Assembly: GCA_017623455.1 (NCBI GenBank) | Contig: JAGAPA010000026.1 | Location: 1-44,076, forward strand | From: Clostridia bacterium | GTDB taxonomy: Bacteria > Bacillota > Clostridia > Christensenellales > Pumilibacteraceae | DNA: 44,076 nt | Direction: 5' to 3' | In this document: one piece after another, positions 8,901-17,098 of the stretch | Numbering within the stretch: position 1 is the stretch's first letter | Layout: each line of letters begins with the position of its first letter | Program-made: the position numbers and the translations under genes | The notes under the pieces: model-generated | Databases searched by the model: none | Seen by the model: only the letters and a program-made list of their open reading frames with translations | What the model was told of the DNA's origin: nothing

Positions 8901-10175
8901 ATGAATCCGTTTAACGAAAAAGGCAGACAAATAACAGACAGTTTTCAATCTTTTAGTCAGCTTTATCCAAAGCCGTACGATAAAAGAGAGGTAGATCCGT
9001 ACACTAAAACACGTATAATACTAATGAACGGCACTGAGTTTGAAGCGAATTGGTTTTCGCATAATTTCGCTCGTCACGTAACGAACAACGATTTGCGTCG
9101 TGAGCTTGCGCTTAGTAGAGCGGTAGAAAAACAGCAACAGCTTAAAATTTCTTTGCTAAAGCCTTGCAATGAAAGCCCGTTAGAACATACCATAGGCTAC
9201 GAACAGCTTGCGGTTGATCTTACGGCGGAACTTGCAAAAAGAGAAACAGATTGTAACGTCAAGAAAGCATTGGATTTTGCGCTTTTAGAAGATTTTGACC
9301 ATCTTTATCGCTATGCAAACTTATTGGAAATGGAGCAAGGCTTACAGGCAGAACGATTGGTGGGAAGATATACTGAGATTATGCCGGCTCGTCCGACGAT
9401 TGCGCATCACCGCTTCCCGATTGATAACGTAAAACGTAATATAGACGCAATGACCGCCGACAAGCAAACCGTGCTTTCCACAATGATAATAACGGCGGCG
9501 GAGCAACAGACGATGAACTATTATATGAATATCACAAATCTTGCCCCAAACGATATATCCAGAAAGCTTTATGAAGAAATCGCGCTTGTAGAAGAAGAGC
9601 ACGTAACACAGTACGAATCGCTTATGGACAGTAGCGCTACGTGGCTGGAGATGTTGTTGTGGCACGAGTACTGTGAGTGCTATCTGTACTGGTCGTGCTT
9701 TATGACTGAAACTGACCCGTACGTAAAGAAGTTGTGGTGTGAAAACTTGGAGATGGAAATAGGTCATCTTCACAATGCAAACGCTCTTTTAGAAAAGTAC
9801 GAAAACAAAACTTGGCAACAAATTATACCCGATGCAACATTCCCATCTCCCATTTCTTTGCATGAAAATATCGAATACGTACGCGAGATTTTGGGTACAA
9901 CGGTGCAATTTACAGGTAATTTGGAAGACTATATAAACGTAGACGAACTACCTGCCGACGCAAACTTTTTTGCCTATCAGAACACTCTCGCGCCCACAAC
10001 CGAAACGGTTCCGTCGCATCTTGTGATAGATAAGCATATACGTTGTTGCGGAAAGGATTATCGCTATCAGGTAGCGCCCAATCCAATCAAAGAGCTTAGG
10101 AGTAGAACGTGTGATAATACAAGCGTAGGAAGAATTCCCGGCGCGGCGCAATCAACGGATTTTTTCTGTAACTGA
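8901..10175 (+). CDS. Ferritin-like (di-iron type) protein of unknown function
   Basis: A 424-residue, mostly helical, soluble protein that I do not recognise by name. It carries acidic and histidine motifs typical of ferritin-like four-helix bundles: LEDFDH (Glu130, Asp131, His134), VEEEH (Glu231 to His234, an ExxH), LLWHEY (His255, Glu256) and EIGH (Glu286 to His289, a second ExxH). Two ExxH motifs about 55 residues apart suggest a metal site, perhaps di-iron. The last 45 residues are rich in cysteine (Cys382, Cys383, Cys404, Cys423). The ATG at 8901 was chosen because AAAGGGGGA sits directly upstream; a GTG at 8880 lies before that site. It stands alone with no functional partner, so oxidase, stress or storage roles are all possible. 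Confidence 0.6.
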   Translation: MNPFNEKGRQITDSFQSFSQLYPKPYDKREVDPYTKTRIILMNGTEFEANWFSHNFARHVTNNDLRRELALSRAVEKQQQLKISLLKPCNESPLEHTIGYEQLAVDLTAELAKRETDCNVKKALDFALLEDFDHLYRYANLLEMEQGLQAERLVGRYTEIMPARPTIAHHRFPIDNVKRNIDAMTADKQTVLSTMIITAAEQQTMNYYMNITNLAPNDISRKLYEEIALVEEEHVTQYESLMDSSATWLEMLLWHEYCECYLYWSCFMTETDPYVKKLWCENLEMEIGHLHNANALLEKYENKTWQQIIPDATFPSPISLHENIEYVREILGTTVQFTGNLEDYINVDELPADANFFAYQNTLAPTTETVPSHLVIDKHIRCCGKDYRYQVAPNPIKELRSRTCDNTSVGRIPGAAQSTDFFCN

Positions 10176-10558
10176 AGTTGTTTAGTAGACTAAAAAAATG
10201 GCTCATTCGCAACAGTAGGTTGATATTTCAAGCGTAACGCTTGACCTAAAATAGTATGTTATACAAAGAAAAGTACAAACTTTAGTGGGTTATTGAATTT
10301 TGATATGACTTATAGCTTTTTAGTACCGCTACGAAATACAGCATGTTTTGTTCGGTTACAGACTTTGTAGGTAATAATTTAAATTATTATATTTAGAGTA
10401 AAAGTACTTACAAAACCTGTGTTATTGTATTGCTAAATAACAATATTGGGAGTACGCCTGCGTACCGCCCTTACAAGAACACTTGTCTTTCTTGTGTTTT
10501 TCTCGTCAAAACATAATAATATTTATCAACCATTTGTTGTGACATCGCCAAAAAAATT
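10176..10558 (+). other. Intergenic region with several hairpins; no gene seen
   Basis: Nearly 400 bases without a credible open frame. It contains a CAAGCG-TAA-CGCTTG hairpin near 10230, a 16-bp AT palindrome at 10373-10388, a TGTTATT/AATAACA stem at 10420-10442, a GTACG/CGTAC hairpin near 10452-10465, and a terminator at 10473-10503. This density of structure suggests a 3' UTR or a non-coding RNA, but no known RNA family was recognised. Confidence 0.35.
10473..10503 (+). terminator. Intrinsic terminator
   Basis: The ACAAGAA (10473-10479) and TTCTTGT (10489-10495) arms are followed by GTTTTTCT. It ends whatever transcript crosses the structured intergenic region. Confidence 0.6.
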
Positions 10559-10559
10559 T

Positions 10560-10603
10560 CAGCCATGACCGTAAAAAAAGCGGTTGTGGCTGTTGCTTTT
10601 TTT
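10560..10603 (+). terminator. Strong intrinsic terminator, abutting the next promoter
   Basis: The arms 10560-10571 and 10581-10592 form a 12-bp RNA stem with two G-U pairs, followed by TTGCTTTTTTT. The U-tract overlaps the -35 of the promoter for the SGNH gene. Confidence 0.75.
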
Positions 10604-10621
10604 AAGAATATTTGTTATAAT
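10593..10621 (+). promoter_or_regulatory. Promoter of the SGNH hydrolase gene
   Basis: TTGCTT at 10593-10598 and TATAAT at 10616-10621 have a 17-bp spacer. The -35 lies within the U-tract of the preceding terminator. Confidence 0.6.
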
Positions 10622-10660
10622 GTTTTGCGAGATTAAAAATTCTAAATGGAGGAGAAAACA

Positions 10661-11275
10661 GTGAGTGATTTTACATACGAGAATTTTGACCCGACAAATA
10701 GTCTTGAAACGTACGAGTGGGACAACGTGTGGTGGGAGCAGGCTCCTACGCAAAATGCAACCCGCGTTTTGTATATTGGTGATTCCATTTCTTGTGCAAT
10801 GAGAAGGAAAGCTACGGCATTTGCGTGCAACAGATTGCTTTTTGATGGGTTTGGCACTAGCAAGGCTGTGGATAACCCCTACTTCTTGTCTTCGGTGAAA
10901 TCGTTCGCCGAGCAGGAAAGAGAAAGAAAGATAGTACTTTTTAACAATGGACTTCACGGTTGGCACTTAACCGAGGCGGAGTACGGTGAGCATTATAAAA
11001 AGTTGGTAACCGCGCTTAAAGCCGAGTTTTCAGACTGCGTTATTGCGCTTGTTCTTACCACCGCTATTACCGACATAGAGAGAAACGAACGCGTAAGCGT
11101 AAGAAACGAAAAGGTAAAAGAAATTGCAAAAGAACTTTCCCTTCCTATAATCGACCTAAACGAAGTATCCGCAAAAAATATTTCGCTCATTAGTGGTGAC
11201 GGAGTACATTTTACCGATAAAGGTTATGACGTTATGGTTGAGTTTTTGGTAGGAGAAGTGGAAAAATTGATATAA
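10661..11275 (+). CDS. SGNH/GDSL-type hydrolase
   Basis: A 204-residue cytoplasmic SGNH hydrolase. LYIGDSIS supplies the block I nucleophile serine, NNGLHGW gives an Asn in a block III-like position, and DGVHFTDKG gives the Asp-His of block V. Enzymes of this family hydrolyse esters, often removing acetyl groups from sugars. The GTG at 10661 is preferred because GGAGGAG lies 7 bases upstream; the in-frame ATG at 10646 sits before that ribosome binding site and has none of its own. A promoter at 10593 serves it. No signal peptide is present, unlike the large lipoprotein at 584 that carries a distant SGNH domain. Confidence 0.8.
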   Translation: MSDFTYENFDPTNSLETYEWDNVWWEQAPTQNATRVLYIGDSISCAMRRKATAFACNRLLFDGFGTSKAVDNPYFLSSVKSFAEQERERKIVLFNNGLHGWHLTEAEYGEHYKKLVTALKAEFSDCVIALVLTTAITDIERNERVSVRNEKVKEIAKELSLPIIDLNEVSAKNISLISGDGVHFTDKGYDVMVEFLVGEVEKLI

Positions 11276-11308
11276 AGTATTTCGGTTTTCTCCGAGTCGA
11301 CAACACGC

Positions 11309-11337
11309 TTGACAAAAACATGTAAATAATATATAAT
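11309..11337 (+). promoter_or_regulatory. Sigma-A-type promoter, perfect consensus, for the ArsP_2-type transporter
   Basis: TTGACA at 11309-11314 and TATAAT at 11332-11337 are 17 bp apart. The predicted start near 11344 leaves a leader of only about 24 nt, too short for a riboswitch. Confidence 0.8.
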
Positions 11338-11367
11338 TTATTGCGTAAAATGACTTTTGGAGAATAT

Positions 11368-12303
11368 ATGGAACACTTTTGGGAACATTTACCACATATT
11401 TTACTTCATACTTTGGAACATTCGGCAATAATGTTGCCTATGCTTTTAATTGTGTATGTTCTGATAGAGTTTTTGGAATATAAAAACCTCACTCGGTTTG
11501 AAAATTCCAAATTTTTGCAAGGAAATGTTTCTCCCGTATTCGGAGCGATTTTCGGTTGTGTGCCTCAATGCGGATTCTCGGTAATTTCCACAGATCTGTA
11601 TTCGGCAAAAAAACTGTCGGTTGGCGCGCTTGTTGCCGTGTATATATCGACGTCCGACGAAGCGTTACCGCTTATGCTTTCCTCTATAGGAACGTCGCCT
11701 CAGTCCATATTGTGGCTATTACTGCTTTTAGGTGTAAAGGTGGCACTGGGAATTGGAGTGGGATATCTTGCGATGTTTCTCTATCCCAAGTTTTTCAAAA
11801 AACACACGGTCGTTGCACCGAGAATTACTTTTTCGGGAAGACAGATTCAAACGGTTAAAGACCCCGATGCGGTTTCGAGCGGATGTTGCAATCACGAGAT
11901 AGACAACAAAAAGAAGTTTGAGATAAAGCATCCGATATTACATTCGCTAAAAATCTTCCTTTTTATTTTCGTAATAAACTTGATTATGGAAATAATAATG
12001 CATTTTGTTGGAGAGAATAACCTCAAAATATTCTTGCAGTCGTCAAGCTATTTTCAGCCGTTAATAGCGTTGCTTGTAGGTTTAATTCCAAATTGCGCCT
12101 CGTCTATAGTTCTTACACAACTGTTTTTGTCCGGCGCGCTGTCGTTTGGGTCTATAGTAACCGGACTTTCGGTCAATGCAGGGCTTGGAATTATGGTGCT
12201 TATAAGAAAAAACAGACCACATACCGAAAACATTTTTATAGTATCACTAATTATCGTTTGCTCACTTTTGGTGGGATACGTATTTCACGTTTTCGGAATT
12301 TAG
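11368..12303 (+). CDS. ArsP_2-type heavy-metal exporter (putative manganese/arsenic efflux family)
   Basis: A membrane protein of 311 residues with about 10 hydrophobic segments and an internal two-fold pattern: FGCVPQCGFS in the first half and GLIPNCASS in the second, each followed by a small-residue-rich helix. This matches the family named ArsP_2 or putative manganese transporter. A hydrophilic central loop carries a Cys-Cys-Asn-His cluster that could bind metal. The ATG at 11368 has TTTGGAGA just upstream; the TTG at 11341 would precede the predicted transcription start and the ATG at 11350 lacks a binding site. The transported ion is not established here. It is probably co-transcribed with the unknown gene at 12327. 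Confidence 0.75.
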   Translation: MEHFWEHLPHILLHTLEHSAIMLPMLLIVYVLIEFLEYKNLTRFENSKFLQGNVSPVFGAIFGCVPQCGFSVISTDLYSAKKLSVGALVAVYISTSDEALPLMLSSIGTSPQSILWLLLLLGVKVALGIGVGYLAMFLYPKFFKKHTVVAPRITFSGRQIQTVKDPDAVSSGCCNHEIDNKKKFEIKHPILHSLKIFLFIFVINLIMEIIMHFVGENNLKIFLQSSSYFQPLIALLVGLIPNCASSIVLTQLFLSGALSFGSIVTGLSVNAGLGIMVLIRKNRPHTENIFIVSLIIVCSLLVGYVFHVFGI

Positions 12304-12326
12304 TAATTTAGAATAAGGAGAAAATT

Positions 12327-12983
12327 ATGTTAGAATACGGTATTGATATCGATGAGTTTAACAAAGTAACCACCGACACTATGTACGATCTTTTGGACGA
12401 GTGGAAGAATAAGCTCAAGATGGTAAAATTCAATATGGAAAAGAACAGAGAGTTCTTAGAGCATAGCAATCACTATCTTATGCTTTCGGATATGATAGAA
12501 AAAAATGCGGAAACTGCCAAGGTTCAGCCACCCAAAGCGTTTTTCTATAGTATGGAAGAGGAAGAGAGTGTACGCAAGGAAAAGATATCAGACTTTGCAA
12601 AGACGTCCTCTTTCCCCGCTTTTTTAAGAAAAGTTTGCACCGATATTCTCGGTAATTTGGTAAGCAAGTTTGATAAAGACGGCAATCCCGATAAGGGCTT
12701 TAATAATTTCGTACACACGTTTTTCTTAAATCAGAAGATTTTCGATTACGTTTACGAGCACAGCCCCGAATTTCAGAGCTTTGCCGATAGCGTAAACGAC
12801 GTAGAAGTGCTTGATAAATTCTACGCTGCGCGTGAGGATGAAAAATTCCAAAAGCAAATCAACGAGCAAGCTACCAATCTTCAGCTCGAGATGGTTGTAA
12901 ACGATCCCCTGTTTTGCGACGTATGCACTGTAATGGAGGGCGCCGGAATTTTCCATAAACGCCAAATGAAAACCACAAGCTGA
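12327..12983 (+). CDS. Unrecognised 218-residue soluble protein
   Basis: I do not recognise this protein. It is hydrophilic, largely helical and without signal peptide or membrane segments. A stretch rich in acidic and lysine residues lies around 80-95, and a CDVC motif occurs near the C-terminus. The ATG has AAGGAGA at good spacing. It begins 23 bases after the ArsP_2-type gene with no terminator between, so the two are probably one transcript, and a strong terminator follows it. A role linked to metal handling is only a guess from position. Confidence 0.7.
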   Translation: MLEYGIDIDEFNKVTTDTMYDLLDEWKNKLKMVKFNMEKNREFLEHSNHYLMLSDMIEKNAETAKVQPPKAFFYSMEEEESVRKEKISDFAKTSSFPAFLRKVCTDILGNLVSKFDKDGNPDKGFNNFVHTFFLNQKIFDYVYEHSPEFQSFADSVNDVEVLDKFYAAREDEKFQKQINEQATNLQLEMVVNDPLFCDVCTVMEGAGIFHKRQMKTTS

Positions 12984-13003
12984 TAATAAAATTCAATTTT
13001 TTT

Positions 13004-13040
13004 GAGAGCCTTAAAAGTAGTCTTTATAAGGCTCTTTTTA
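13004..13040 (+). terminator. Intrinsic terminator after the transporter pair
   Basis: The stem AGAGCCTTA (13005-13013) with TAAGGCTCT (13027-13035) is followed by TTTTTA. Confidence 0.8.
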
Positions 13041-13175
13041 TATCTGATCGTATTTTAACAGTGCGCAAAAACGAACTTTTTTATATGATTAGGTGTAAAT
13101 TTTCTATTTACCTTTATGTTTTTATATGTTAAAATAAATTAAGCTGTAAAAATACAAACACAAAAGAGTATGGTT

Positions 13176-13250
13176 ATGGCAAAAATCAAAGAGATAGTAG
13201 CAGTATGCGAAAAAAGTCAGGATCTTATTGACGAGTATAAGGATAACTAA
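13176..13250 (+). CDS. Possible 24-residue leader or small protein
   Basis: A short frame encodes 24 charged residues beginning MAKIKEIVAV and ending in EYKDN. AAAGAG lies about 7 bases upstream, which is a modest ribosome binding site. Its stop is 8 bases before the ATG of the DMT permease, and the permease's weak AAGGT binding site overlaps the stop, suggesting translational coupling or a leader peptide. An in-frame ATG at 13170 is an alternative start. Whether it is translated is unknown. Confidence 0.35.
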   Translation: MAKIKEIVAVCEKSQDLIDEYKDN

Positions 13251-13258
13251 GGTAAAAT

Positions 13259-14140
13259 ATGGTTTTAGAGTATTGTTTAATAATAATAGCAACCGTTCTG
13301 TTTTCGGTGCAGTTTCTATTTACTAAAAAATATCAGTTATGCTTGGGAACAGGCGCTGAAGCGTCGTTTTTTCATAAAGCAATATCCCCTATAACTTTTG
13401 GGCTTATACTTCTTATATATTCGGGATTTAGAATTGAGATTACCTGGTATGCACTTGTGCTTGCTCTTTGCGGAGTAGGAGTTTCTGTCGGGCTTGCAAT
13501 ATTGGGACTAAAAGCTCTCGGTATGGGCACTATATCAAATTATTCTCTGTATCTGCTCAGCGGAGGAATGATTATTCCCGTTGTTTACGGAGCAATAATG
13601 GGCGAGCCTTTTGGATTGTGGAAAATAATAAGTATAATATGTGTTGTTCTTGCTATAGCCGTCAAGTTTGATTTTAAGGAAAAAACGGATTTTAAGACGT
13701 ATTTGCTTTTGTTTGCAATATTTATCCTTAACGGACTTTCGGGTGTTATATCTTCTATGCACCAAAAAGACGTATTTGGGCTTGGGCTGTCAGTTTCCGC
13801 ACATTCTTTTACAATGCTAAAGCTTTTTATCGGTTCTCTTGTGGGAATAATCGTGTTTGCGATAATAGCGATAAAAAAACGCAAAGAACTGAAAATTCAA
13901 CCTTTCCTTAAAGCAATACCTTGGTCGATTGCAGAGGGTGTGTGCAACGGCGTTGCCAATTTTCTTCTGCTTCTGGCGCTACTTAAGATAGACGCGTCCA
14001 TGCAGTATCCAATCGTTACGGGAGGAAGTATTTTTCTTTCGGCAATTCTTCCTTTTATTATATATAAGGAAAAGCCCGATTTAAGAGGCTGGATAGCAGT
14101 AGCGTTTGCCATAACGGGAACTGTTGTAATGATTTTTTAA
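13259..14140 (+). CDS. DMT (EamA-type) transporter
   Basis: A 293-residue membrane protein with about ten hydrophobic segments arranged as two repeats of five, as in drug/metabolite transporters of the EamA type. The second half ends with the typical AFAITGTVVMIF-like helix after a YKEKPDLRGW loop. The substrate cannot be deduced. The ribosome binding site is weak and overlaps the stop of the small frame just upstream. A terminator follows directly, so it is likely the last gene of its unit. Confidence 0.8.
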   Translation: MVLEYCLIIIATVLFSVQFLFTKKYQLCLGTGAEASFFHKAISPITFGLILLIYSGFRIEITWYALVLALCGVGVSVGLAILGLKALGMGTISNYSLYLLSGGMIIPVVYGAIMGEPFGLWKIISIICVVLAIAVKFDFKEKTDFKTYLLLFAIFILNGLSGVISSMHQKDVFGLGLSVSAHSFTMLKLFIGSLVGIIVFAIIAIKKRKELKIQPFLKAIPWSIAEGVCNGVANFLLLLALLKIDASMQYPIVTGGSIFLSAILPFIIYKEKPDLRGWIAVAFAITGTVVMIF

Positions 14141-14151
14141 TAAAACTATAG

Positions 14152-14190
14152 CAAAAATCTTTCCTCGATATATTGTGGAGAGATTTTTTT
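14152..14190 (+). terminator. Intrinsic terminator after the DMT gene
   Basis: AAATCT (14155-14160) pairs with AGATTT (14181-14186), extended by U-A and C-G pairs, and ends in a run of seven T. Confidence 0.7.
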
Positions 14191-14475
14191 AATACTACAT
14201 ATAGTGTGTCGCTTGTTTTTTTATAACAAGATACAGTAAGCTCAGGTATTAAAATTTTAAAGGGTATATTTTTATAACTATCATATTAAAATTGCATAAA
14301 TTTGCAAGAAATTGACATTAATATGCGATATAATTGAATAAATTTTCATATTTGGAGCAATATATTGCAAAAGATGCCAAAATGCCTTCCGTTAAAAAAA
14401 ATAATGTATAATATAATGTCAAGCAAAATGAGGAAAAAAAAGATAAAATTATTTTTTAAATTTGCATAAAAATCC
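14191..14475 (+). other. AT-rich intergenic region with palindromes upstream of nrdD
   Basis: No gene was seen. It holds an isolated NrdR-box-like 16-mer at 14192-14207 (14 of 16 matches to my recalled consensus) and a perfect 12-bp palindrome GCAATATATTGC at 14357-14368. Both share the ATAT core of NrdR boxes, but neither sits at the usual spacing from a partner. Confidence 0.3.
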
Positions 14476-14504
14476 TTGCTTTTAAACACAAGATATAGTA
14501 TACT
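14476..14504 (+). promoter_or_regulatory. nrdD promoter
   Basis: TTGCTT at 14476-14481 and TATACT at 14499-14504 have a 17-bp spacer. The spacer and -10 coincide with the first NrdR-box-like site. Confidence 0.65.
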
Positions 14505-14533
14505 GAAAATACAGCGAACGCAATATATACCGA
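14486..14533 (+). promoter_or_regulatory. Pair of NrdR-box-like sites
   Basis: Site 1 (14486-14501, ACACAAGATATAGTAT) and site 2 (14518-14533, ACGCAATATATACCGA) start 32 bp apart, about three helical turns, the usual geometry for NrdR. They match 14 and 12 of 16 positions of the recalled consensus. Site 1 overlaps the spacer and -10; site 2 overlaps the start region. Repression of nrdD by NrdR is inferred. Confidence 0.6.
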
Positions 14534-14535
14534 CT

Positions 14536-14574
14536 GACAAAAAGATGTTAACAAACTTGCTTTTGTCTTTTTTT
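14536..14574 (+). terminator. Terminator-like hairpin inside the nrdD leader
   Basis: GACAAAA (14536-14542) pairs with TTTTGTC (14561-14567), followed by seven T. It lies between the predicted start (about 14511) and the ATG, so it could act as an attenuator. Confidence 0.5.
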
Positions 14575-14653
14575 ATCGCTTAATTTAGGTTGCGGGCTGT
14601 TTTTTTAACCGTTTTTACGGAAATGTCACAACGAGAAGAAAGGAGATTGAACA

Positions 14654-16828
14654 ATGAAAATTATCAAAAGAAGTGGAGCAGAATCTGTTTTTGATATTAC
14701 CAAAATTATAGTTGCAATTACCAAGGCTAACGCTTCGGTTGCGGAGAGCGATAGAATAACTGCAGAGCAAGTTAGCGAAATTGCTAAAGACGTCGAAAAG
14801 GTTGCAAATAACCGTCGTCGTGCTTTGTCCGTAGAAGAAATTCAGGACCTTGTAGAAGACCGTATTATGTCCTTGGGTGCGTTCAATCTCGCACGTAAAT
14901 ACATTACCTATCGTTACACTAGAGAACTCGTAAGAAAGTCGAATACTACCGACGAGCAGATTATGAGCCTTATTGAGTGCAATAACGAGGAGGTAAAGCA
15001 GGAAAACTCTAACAAGAACCCCACCATTAACAGCGTTCAGCGTGATTATATGGCAGGAGAGGTTAGTAAGGATATTACCAAGCGTATCCTTTTGCCCAAG
15101 GAGATAGTTGATGCGCACGAGGAAGGAATTATTCATTTCCACGATGCCGACTATTTTGCTCAGCATATGCATAACTGCGACCTTGTAAATTTGGAGGATA
15201 TGCTTCAAAACGGAACAGTTATCAGCGGAACCTTAATCGAGCGCCCCCATTCTTTCTCCACGGCTTGTAACATCGCAACACAAATTATAGCGCAGGTTGC
15301 GTCCAATCAGTATGGCGGACAGAGTATTTCTCTTACTCATCTTGCGCCCTTTGTTGACGTAAGCAGAAAGAAGATCAGAGAAGCTGTTGCAGCAGAGCTT
15401 GCAACCGTTGGAATATACGACGAAGAAAAAATCGCTCATATCGCAGAAGAAAGACTTAAAGACGAAGTTAGAAGAGGGATTCAAACCATTCAGTATCAGG
15501 TTGTAACTCTTCTCACAACAAATGGTCAAGCACCCTTCGTAACTGTATTTATGTATCTTAACGAAGCAAGAAACGAGCAGGAAAAACTCGACCTTGCGCT
15601 TATCATTGAGGAAACCTTGAAACAGCGTATCAAGGGTGTTAAGAACGAATCGGGTGTTTGGATTACCCCTGCGTTCCCCAAACTTATTTACGTATTGGAA
15701 GAGGATAATATCAAAGAGGGTAGCAGATTCTGGGAGCTTACCAAGCTTGCGGCTCAGTGCACTGCGAAAAGAATGGTTCCCGACTACATTTCCGAAAAGA
15801 AAATGCTCGAATATAAGGTTGACAAGACGGGTAAAGGTCATTGCTATACTTGCATGGGTTGCAGAAGTTTCCTTACTCCTTACGTTGATCTTGAAGGCAA
15901 TCCCAAGTATTACGGCAGATTTAATCAGGGTGTAGTAACCATTAACCTCGTAGACGTTGCGCTCTCTTCTAACGCAGACGAGAACAAGTTCTGGAGAATA
16001 TTTGAAGATAGACTTGAACTTTGCTATCGTGCGCTTATGTGCAGACATAACCGTCTTAAAGGTACTCTTTCCGACGCAGCTCCCATCTTGTGGCAGTACG
16101 GCGCGTTGGCAAGACTTAAGAAGGGTGAGGTTATCGACAAGCGTTTATACGGTGGATATTCCACAATTTCGCTCGGCTATGCAGGTCTTTACGAGTGCGT
16201 TAAATTTATGACGGGCAAATCTCATACCGATCCTGCTGCAAAGCCTTTTGCTCTTGCCGTTATGCAGAAAATGAACGATAAGTGTAAAGAGTGGAAGAGT
16301 AAGGAGAATATTGACTTCTCGCTTTACGGCACGCCCCTCGAGAGCACAACTTATAAGTTTGCTAAAAATTTACAGCGCAGATTCGGTATTATCGAAGGCG
16401 TAACCGATAAGAACTATATTACAAACAGCTACCACGTTCACGTAACAGAAGAAATAGATGCGTTTACCAAGCTTAAGTTTGAAAGCGAGTTCCAACAGCT
16501 TTCTCCGGGCGGTGCAATTTCTTACGTAGAAGTTCCCAACATGCAGGATAACATTGATGCGGTACTTGAAGTAATGAAGTTTATTTACGACAACATTATG
16601 TACGCAGAGCTCAACACTAAGAGCGACTACTGTCAGGAGTGTGGATACGACGGAGAGATTCAGATCGTAAAAGACGAAGACGGTAAACTCGTTTGGGAGT
16701 GTCCTAACTGTAAAAATAGAGATCAGTCAAAAATGAACGTTGCAAGAAGAACTTGCGGATATATTGGAACGCAGTACTGGAATCAGGGTAGAACCGAAGA
16801 AATTAAAGAGCGTGTTCTTCACTTATAA
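14654..16828 (+). CDS. nrdD: Anaerobic (class III) ribonucleoside-triphosphate reductase
   Basis: A 724-residue class III ribonucleotide reductase, which makes deoxyribonucleotides for DNA synthesis without oxygen. Residues of about 1-92 form an ATP-cone regulatory domain starting MKIIKRSG. The barrel follows, including the CYTCMGCRSF segment. The C-terminus has two zinc-ligand pairs (YCQECG and CPNC) and the glycyl-radical motif RTCGYIG with the radical expected on Gly702. AAAGGAG lies 10 bases before the ATG. The enzyme needs the radical-SAM activase NrdG, whose gene is not adjacent and is not seen in the window. Upstream NrdR-like boxes and a leader hairpin suggest control by nucleotide levels. 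A strong terminator follows. Confidence 0.97.
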   Translation: MKIIKRSGAESVFDITKIIVAITKANASVAESDRITAEQVSEIAKDVEKVANNRRRALSVEEIQDLVEDRIMSLGAFNLARKYITYRYTRELVRKSNTTDEQIMSLIECNNEEVKQENSNKNPTINSVQRDYMAGEVSKDITKRILLPKEIVDAHEEGIIHFHDADYFAQHMHNCDLVNLEDMLQNGTVISGTLIERPHSFSTACNIATQIIAQVASNQYGGQSISLTHLAPFVDVSRKKIREAVAAELATVGIYDEEKIAHIAEERLKDEVRRGIQTIQYQVVTLLTTNGQAPFVTVFMYLNEARNEQEKLDLALIIEETLKQRIKGVKNESGVWITPAFPKLIYVLEEDNIKEGSRFWELTKLAAQCTAKRMVPDYISEKKMLEYKVDKTGKGHCYTCMGCRSFLTPYVDLEGNPKYYGRFNQGVVTINLVDVALSSNADENKFWRIFEDRLELCYRALMCRHNRLKGTLSDAAPILWQYGALARLKKGEVIDKRLYGGYSTISLGYAGLYECVKFMTGKSHTDPAAKPFALAVMQKMNDKCKEWKSKENIDFSLYGTPLESTTYKFAKNLQRRFGIIEGVTDKNYITNSYHVHVTEEIDAFTKLKFESEFQQLSPGGAISYVEVPNMQDNIDAVLEVMKFIYDNIMYAELNTKSDYCQECGYDGEIQIVKDEDGKLVWECPNCKNRDQSKMNVARRTCGYIGTQYWNQGRTEEIKERVLHL

Positions 16829-16851
16829 TAGAAGTTAAAAATAACGAAACG

Positions 16852-16885
16852 AAACCGCTTAAGACAACAAGTCTTGAGCGGTTTT
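16852..16885 (+). terminator. Intrinsic terminator of nrdD
   Basis: A 14-bp stem (16852-16865 with 16871-16884, one G-U pair) has a five-base loop and a T-rich end. Just downstream, a perfect palindrome GCATACGTATGC (16899-16910) followed by GATTTTT may be a second weak terminator. The rest of the gap to 17069 shows nothing recognisable. Confidence 0.8.
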
Positions 16886-17069
16886 GTTATAAAATCTTGC
16901 ATACGTATGCGATTTTTCGTGACAAAACACTAAAAAACAACGAATAATACGGCGTCTTAATAAGAAAAAACTAAGCTTGTAGCAATTTATTTACGAAAAA
17001 GCAATGGAAAATATTTGAATTTTTATGGGGTGTCGCGCTCTCTTTTTGACTAAACCATAGCATTATTAA

Positions 17070-17098
17070 TTGACATCTTTACAAAAAAGATATATAAT
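17070..17098 (+). promoter_or_regulatory. Sigma-A-type promoter, perfect consensus
   Basis: TTGACA at 17070-17075 and TATAAT at 17093-17098 are 17 bp apart. No clear terminator was seen until after 26663, so it may drive the whole run of genes from 17147 to 26663. Confidence 0.8.

Noticed and set aside
11341-11367. TTG or first ATG as the start of the metal exporter
   Set aside because: The TTG precedes the predicted transcription start, and only the ATG at 11368 has a binding site.
15233-16048. A 271-residue minus-strand frame inside nrdD
   Set aside because: It is entirely antisense to a well-conserved gene and resembles no family.
16899-16910. GCATACGTATGC palindrome as an operator
   Set aside because: It lies right behind the nrdD terminator, 160 bp before the next promoter, and is better explained as a backup hairpin.
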